DNA from: an uncultured Odoribacter sp.
Lineage (GTDB): Bacteria; Bacteroidota; Bacteroidia; Bacteroidales; Marinifilaceae
Assembly: GCA_900548135.1 (NCBI GenBank)
Contig: URJC01000100.1
Span: 1 to 8,130 of the forward strand
Reading direction: 5' to 3'
DNA length: 8,130 nucleotides
The number at the start of each line of letters is the position of its first letter. Position 1 is the stretch's first letter. The position numbers and the translations under genes were made by a program. Below, piece after piece: positions 6,325 to 8,130 of the stretch. The notes beneath the pieces were generated by a model. The model was not told the DNA's origin and made no database searches. It saw only the letters and a program-made list of their open reading frames with translations.

Positions 6325-6870
6325 TTAATTTGAGCCTTTGACAATTTGTCCTGTATAGGAAATGGGACTGCGGTGCAGGCTATTTATGAAAATGTAACAT
6401 AGGCCATTATATCGGATGTCGAGGTTGATTTTATAAGTATCGTTTTTGCCAACAACAGAAAATTGATAAAATACAGAAGGACGCCGTCCTTTTCCCCGTA
6501 TCGATTTAACCACGTCCAGCATTTTGTTGTTGAACACGATTCCCCGGCTTCCTGTCTGGGGTATTGAATAGCCTGTCCCGAAATAAGGCAAATAACCGAT
6601 AGCCAGGCTATCCCGGATTTGTATGAAGGCACTGTCTTGGCCGATACGGATGTTTTGGTCAGTATAGGGCGTATCCGGTTGAATGAAAAAGGTATGGTGG
6701 GTGGTGGCTATGGTAAAAACCATCTCAAACCGGTTGCTGTCTACCAATTGTTTTATGGTTCTGAAATCAGTAACTGGTTGATAAGATTGTGAGTGGGCCG
6801 ATAAACTTAAAAAGAATAAACTGGCGCATAAGCAAAAAATGTATCGCATATCCATTGGTTTTGATTTCAT
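6325..6870 (-). CDS. secreted DUF4251 domain protein (second copy of a tandem pair)
   Basis: This is a 181-residue exported protein of unknown function, in a family essentially restricted to Bacteroidota. A signal peptide covers about residues 1-27: a basic start, a hydrophobic core IFCLCASLFFLSLSA, and probable type I cleavage after AHS. The mature part matches the upstream paralogue: IxIxDSxAxGxLPxFGxxYxxP at 83-104, SVxGxNDxYxINxDI at 138-152, NG at 155-156, and SYTG at 171-174 near the end, all DUF4251-like marks. Met6 and Met8 are alternative starts that would still leave a signal peptide. The Cys residues at 13 and 15 lie inside the hydrophobic core and do not form a proper lipobox, so a soluble periplasmic protein is more likely than a lipoprotein. 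It starts 29 bp after the stop of the paralogue, so the two are surely co-transcribed. Compared with its neighbour it carries a more divergent middle (about 55-80) and a basic SIRGKGRR stretch at 123-130. Confidence 0.85.
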   Translation of the reverse strand: MKSKPMDMRYIFCLCASLFFLSLSAHSQSYQPVTDFRTIKQLVDSNRFEMVFTIATTHHTFFIQPDTPYTDQNIRIGQDSAFIQIRDSLAIGYLPYFGTGYSIPQTGSRGIVFNNKMLDVVKSIRGKGRRPSVFYQFSVVGKNDTYKINLDIRYNGLCYIFINSLHRSPISYTGQIVKGSN

Positions 6871-6899
6871 TTGTTTATACGCCTGTCACGAAGAATTGT

Positions 6900-7418
6900 T
6901 TACTGTTCTTCGATTGCAGAGATGGTTCCCGAATAAGAAATATGTGCTCTGTTGTTACTGGTAAGATTAATAGAGCATCCTCCATTGGGTACGATATCTA
7001 TATTGATCTGATATAAATCATTTTGTCCCGGGACGGAAAAATGAAAAGAAATGAATTTTTTCTTTCTTTTTTCAGTGATCTGAATATCTTGATTTTTCAT
7101 TGGTGCATTAAATTCTATTCCCCCTCCTTCTCCGTAAGGCAGATTATAAGCCCGGCCGAAAAAAGGTAAATGTCCTTCAGCTATACTATCTTTGATCCTG
7201 ATTTTTCCATTGGGATTAAAACGGGAAACATCATGTCCGCTTTGAGGATAAACCCGGTCTATTTTTATTTGGAACTGTTTCCTGTTTACTAGTGCTTGCA
7301 TTTCCTGGAATGCTTTTTCTTCCTGGGCAGCTTTTGCCGCTTTCGAAGATTTTTGTGCAGTTACAGGTTGGGCAATTGCCAGGGGAAGCAATAGTAAAAA
7401 TAAATATAGTGTTTTCAT
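6900..7418 (-). CDS. secreted DUF4251 domain protein (first copy of a tandem pair)
   Basis: This is a 172-residue exported protein of unknown function. The signal peptide is MKTLYLFLLLLPLAIAQPVTA, with probable cleavage before Gln22 (VTA|Q). A short Ala/Lys/Glu-rich, likely helical linker (about 23-45) then leads to the DUF4251 core. The core shows DSIAEGHLPFFGRAYNLP at 77-94, a glycine-rich turn GEGGGIEF at 96-103, SVPGQNDLYQINIDI at 128-142, NGG at 145-147, and HISYSGTI at 159-166. This copy is closer to the usual family pattern (FGRAYNLPYG) than the downstream one (FGTGYSIPQT). The ATG at 7416-7418 is preferred because it begins directly with the signal peptide, and a perfect -7 box lies 26 bp upstream. 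It is the first gene of a two-gene unit with its paralogue. The M16-type gene lies 78 bp upstream on the same strand. A periplasmic or surface role is inferred only from the signal peptide. Confidence 0.88.
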   Translation of the reverse strand: MKTLYLFLLLLPLAIAQPVTAQKSSKAAKAAQEEKAFQEMQALVNRKQFQIKIDRVYPQSGHDVSRFNPNGKIRIKDSIAEGHLPFFGRAYNLPYGEGGGIEFNAPMKNQDIQITEKRKKKFISFHFSVPGQNDLYQINIDIVPNGGCSINLTSNNRAHISYSGTISAIEEQ

Positions 7419-7444
7419 GTTTTTTATATTTAGTTGTTTATGAC

Positions 7445-7452
7445 CAAAGATA
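7445..7452 (-). promoter_or_regulatory. Bacteroidota -7 promoter box (TATCTTTG) for the DUF4251 pair
   Basis: On the - strand this reads TATCTTTG, identical to the box before the biotin carrier gene and a perfect TAnnTTTG match. It lies 26 bp before the ATG at 7418, giving an expected leader of about 20 nt. A -33 TTTG at the usual 19-21 bp distance is not seen, and the nearest one (7465-7468, - strand) is only 12 bp away. The box implies that the DUF4251 pair can be transcribed independently of the upstream M16-type gene. Confidence 0.5.
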
Positions 7453-7496
7453 CAAAAAATATACCAAACGAGAGGAATATGGTGTCAGTAAGTACC

Positions 7497-8130
7497 TTAT
7501 TTCCCAGCTGTAACGATATACATTTCGTCGGTATTCAGGTATTTATGGGCGAGAACCAATAAATCTGCAGCTGTACATGCTTTTATCTGTTGTATCATTT
7601 GGAGATAGATTTGATTGTCCCGTTCATAATTCAATTTGTGTTTTAATGCATCTGATTGGGCAAAAACTCCGTCGAGTTCCCTGAGTAAGTCGCCATATAA
7701 AAAATTTTTCACGAGCATTAGTTCATCTTCCGGAACGGGCTCAGCTTGTAAACGACGGATTTCTTTAAAAATTTCTTCAATGGTTACTGCTACATATTCA
7801 TTGTTGATATCTGTAGCTATACACCAATAACTGTTTTGTGGCATTGAGATATTGAAAGAATGGATACCATAGGTATAACCTTTATCTTCCCGGATGTTTG
7901 ACATCAACCGGGAACCAAAATAACCACCCAGAATGGTATTTAGAAGCATAAATCCGGCATAATCGGGATCTGTAAGCCGTATTCCGTTTTTACCAATGCG
8001 TAAGCTGGATTGAACGGCATTATTTTTTTCAACGTGATAGTGCCCGGCAGGTGCAGGTTGGAACGGGTGTTTGGGGAAGCCTGCTGCGTGGGTTGGGGAT
8101 TGCAAACGACTGAATTGATCTGTAAGGATT
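7497..8130 (-). CDS. M16-family (insulinase-like) peptidase, C-terminal part, 5' end beyond the window
   Basis: The last 210 residues of a zinc-protease-family protein are visible. The frame stays open to the right edge (ILTDQFSR leads into the stretch), so the TTG at 8105 is not the true start. The visible part matches the C-terminal M16 (PF05193-type) domain: a helix AGFMLLNTILGGYFGSRL (- strand from about base 7958), then the conserved NIREDKGYTYG at bases 7898-7866. The Arg and Tyr of that motif are the substrate-contacting R/Y pair of the non-catalytic half. After this come an acidic helix with EDELMLVKNFL and a final TDEMYIVTAGK. The HxxEH zinc motif belongs to the N-terminal half and would lie outside the window. 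M16 proteins in Bacteroidota often come as tandem active and inactive partners, so this may be either the C-terminal half of an active enzyme or an inactive partner. Location is probably periplasmic, but no signal peptide is visible. Confidence 0.87.
   Translation of the reverse strand, partial: ILTDQFSRLQSPTHAAGFPKHPFQPAPAGHYHVEKNNAVQSSLRIGKNGIRLTDPDYAGFMLLNTILGGYFGSRLMSNIREDKGYTYGIHSFNISMPQNSYWCIATDINNEYVAVTIEEIFKEIRRLQAEPVPEDELMLVKNFLYGDLLRELDGVFAQSDALKHKLNYERDNQIYLQMIQQIKACTAADLLVLAHKYLNTDEMYIVTAGK

Noticed and set aside
6384..6632. An 82-codon open frame on the - strand
   Set aside because: It overlaps the DUF4251 gene in another frame and lacks any domain. The DUF4251 frame carries the signal peptide and the family motifs.
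6814..6846. Lipoprotein signal in the 181-residue DUF4251 protein (Cys13/Cys15)
   Set aside because: The cysteines sit at the start of the hydrophobic core with no L-x-x-C lipobox after it. A type I signal with cleavage after AHS fits better.

Overview
The window reads as chromosomal DNA of a Bacteroidota bacterium, most likely order Bacteroidales. The evidence is the gene content (6-bladed beta-propeller protein, two DUF4251 proteins, an MmdA-type carboxyltransferase with a short stand-alone biotin carrier), AT-rich intergenic DNA, scarce Shine-Dalgarno sequences, and two perfect copies of the Bacteroidota -7 promoter box TAnnTTTG (both TATCTTTG). Genus cannot be fixed from the sequence. I see no mobile element, CRISPR array, rRNA or tRNA.

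Layout: (1) 1-695, + strand: the 3' part of a 6-bladed beta-propeller gene that enters from the left edge and changes frame at about base 120, as if one G were missing. (2) 845-3191, - strand: an ABC-2 exporter, ATPase first and permease second. (3) 3246-3277: a short tract of 8-bp imperfect tandem repeats upstream of the ATPase. (4) 3291-3617, - strand: a 108-residue biotin carboxyl carrier protein with a promoter box just upstream. (5) 3703-3752: a long near-perfect inverted repeat. (6) 3783-5327, - strand: the 514-residue carboxyltransferase subunit of a biotin-dependent acyl-CoA carboxylase or methylmalonyl-CoA decarboxylase. (7) 5328-5524: a divergent AT-rich promoter region. (8) 5525-6208, + strand: a flavodoxin-fold NAD(P)H oxidoreductase. 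(9) 6325-7418, - strand: tandem secreted DUF4251 paralogues. (10) 7497-8130, - strand: the C-terminal part of an M16-family peptidase-like protein cut by the right edge.

The carrier and the carboxyltransferase are natural partners: the carrier holds biotin on its AMKM lysine and the carboxyltransferase moves CO2 between biotin and an acyl-CoA. In Bacteroidales this fits the methylmalonyl-CoA to propionyl-CoA step of propionate formation. No biotin carboxylase or membrane decarboxylase subunit lies in the window, so the direction of the reaction cannot be settled here. The ABC pair may be read through from the carrier gene, because no strong promoter box is visible between them, but a functional link is not evident.

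I did not find a convincing undescribed defence or mobile system. The observations most worth checking are the beta-propeller frameshift, the 50-nt hairpin between the carboxyltransferase and carrier genes, and the divergent DUF4251 pair.
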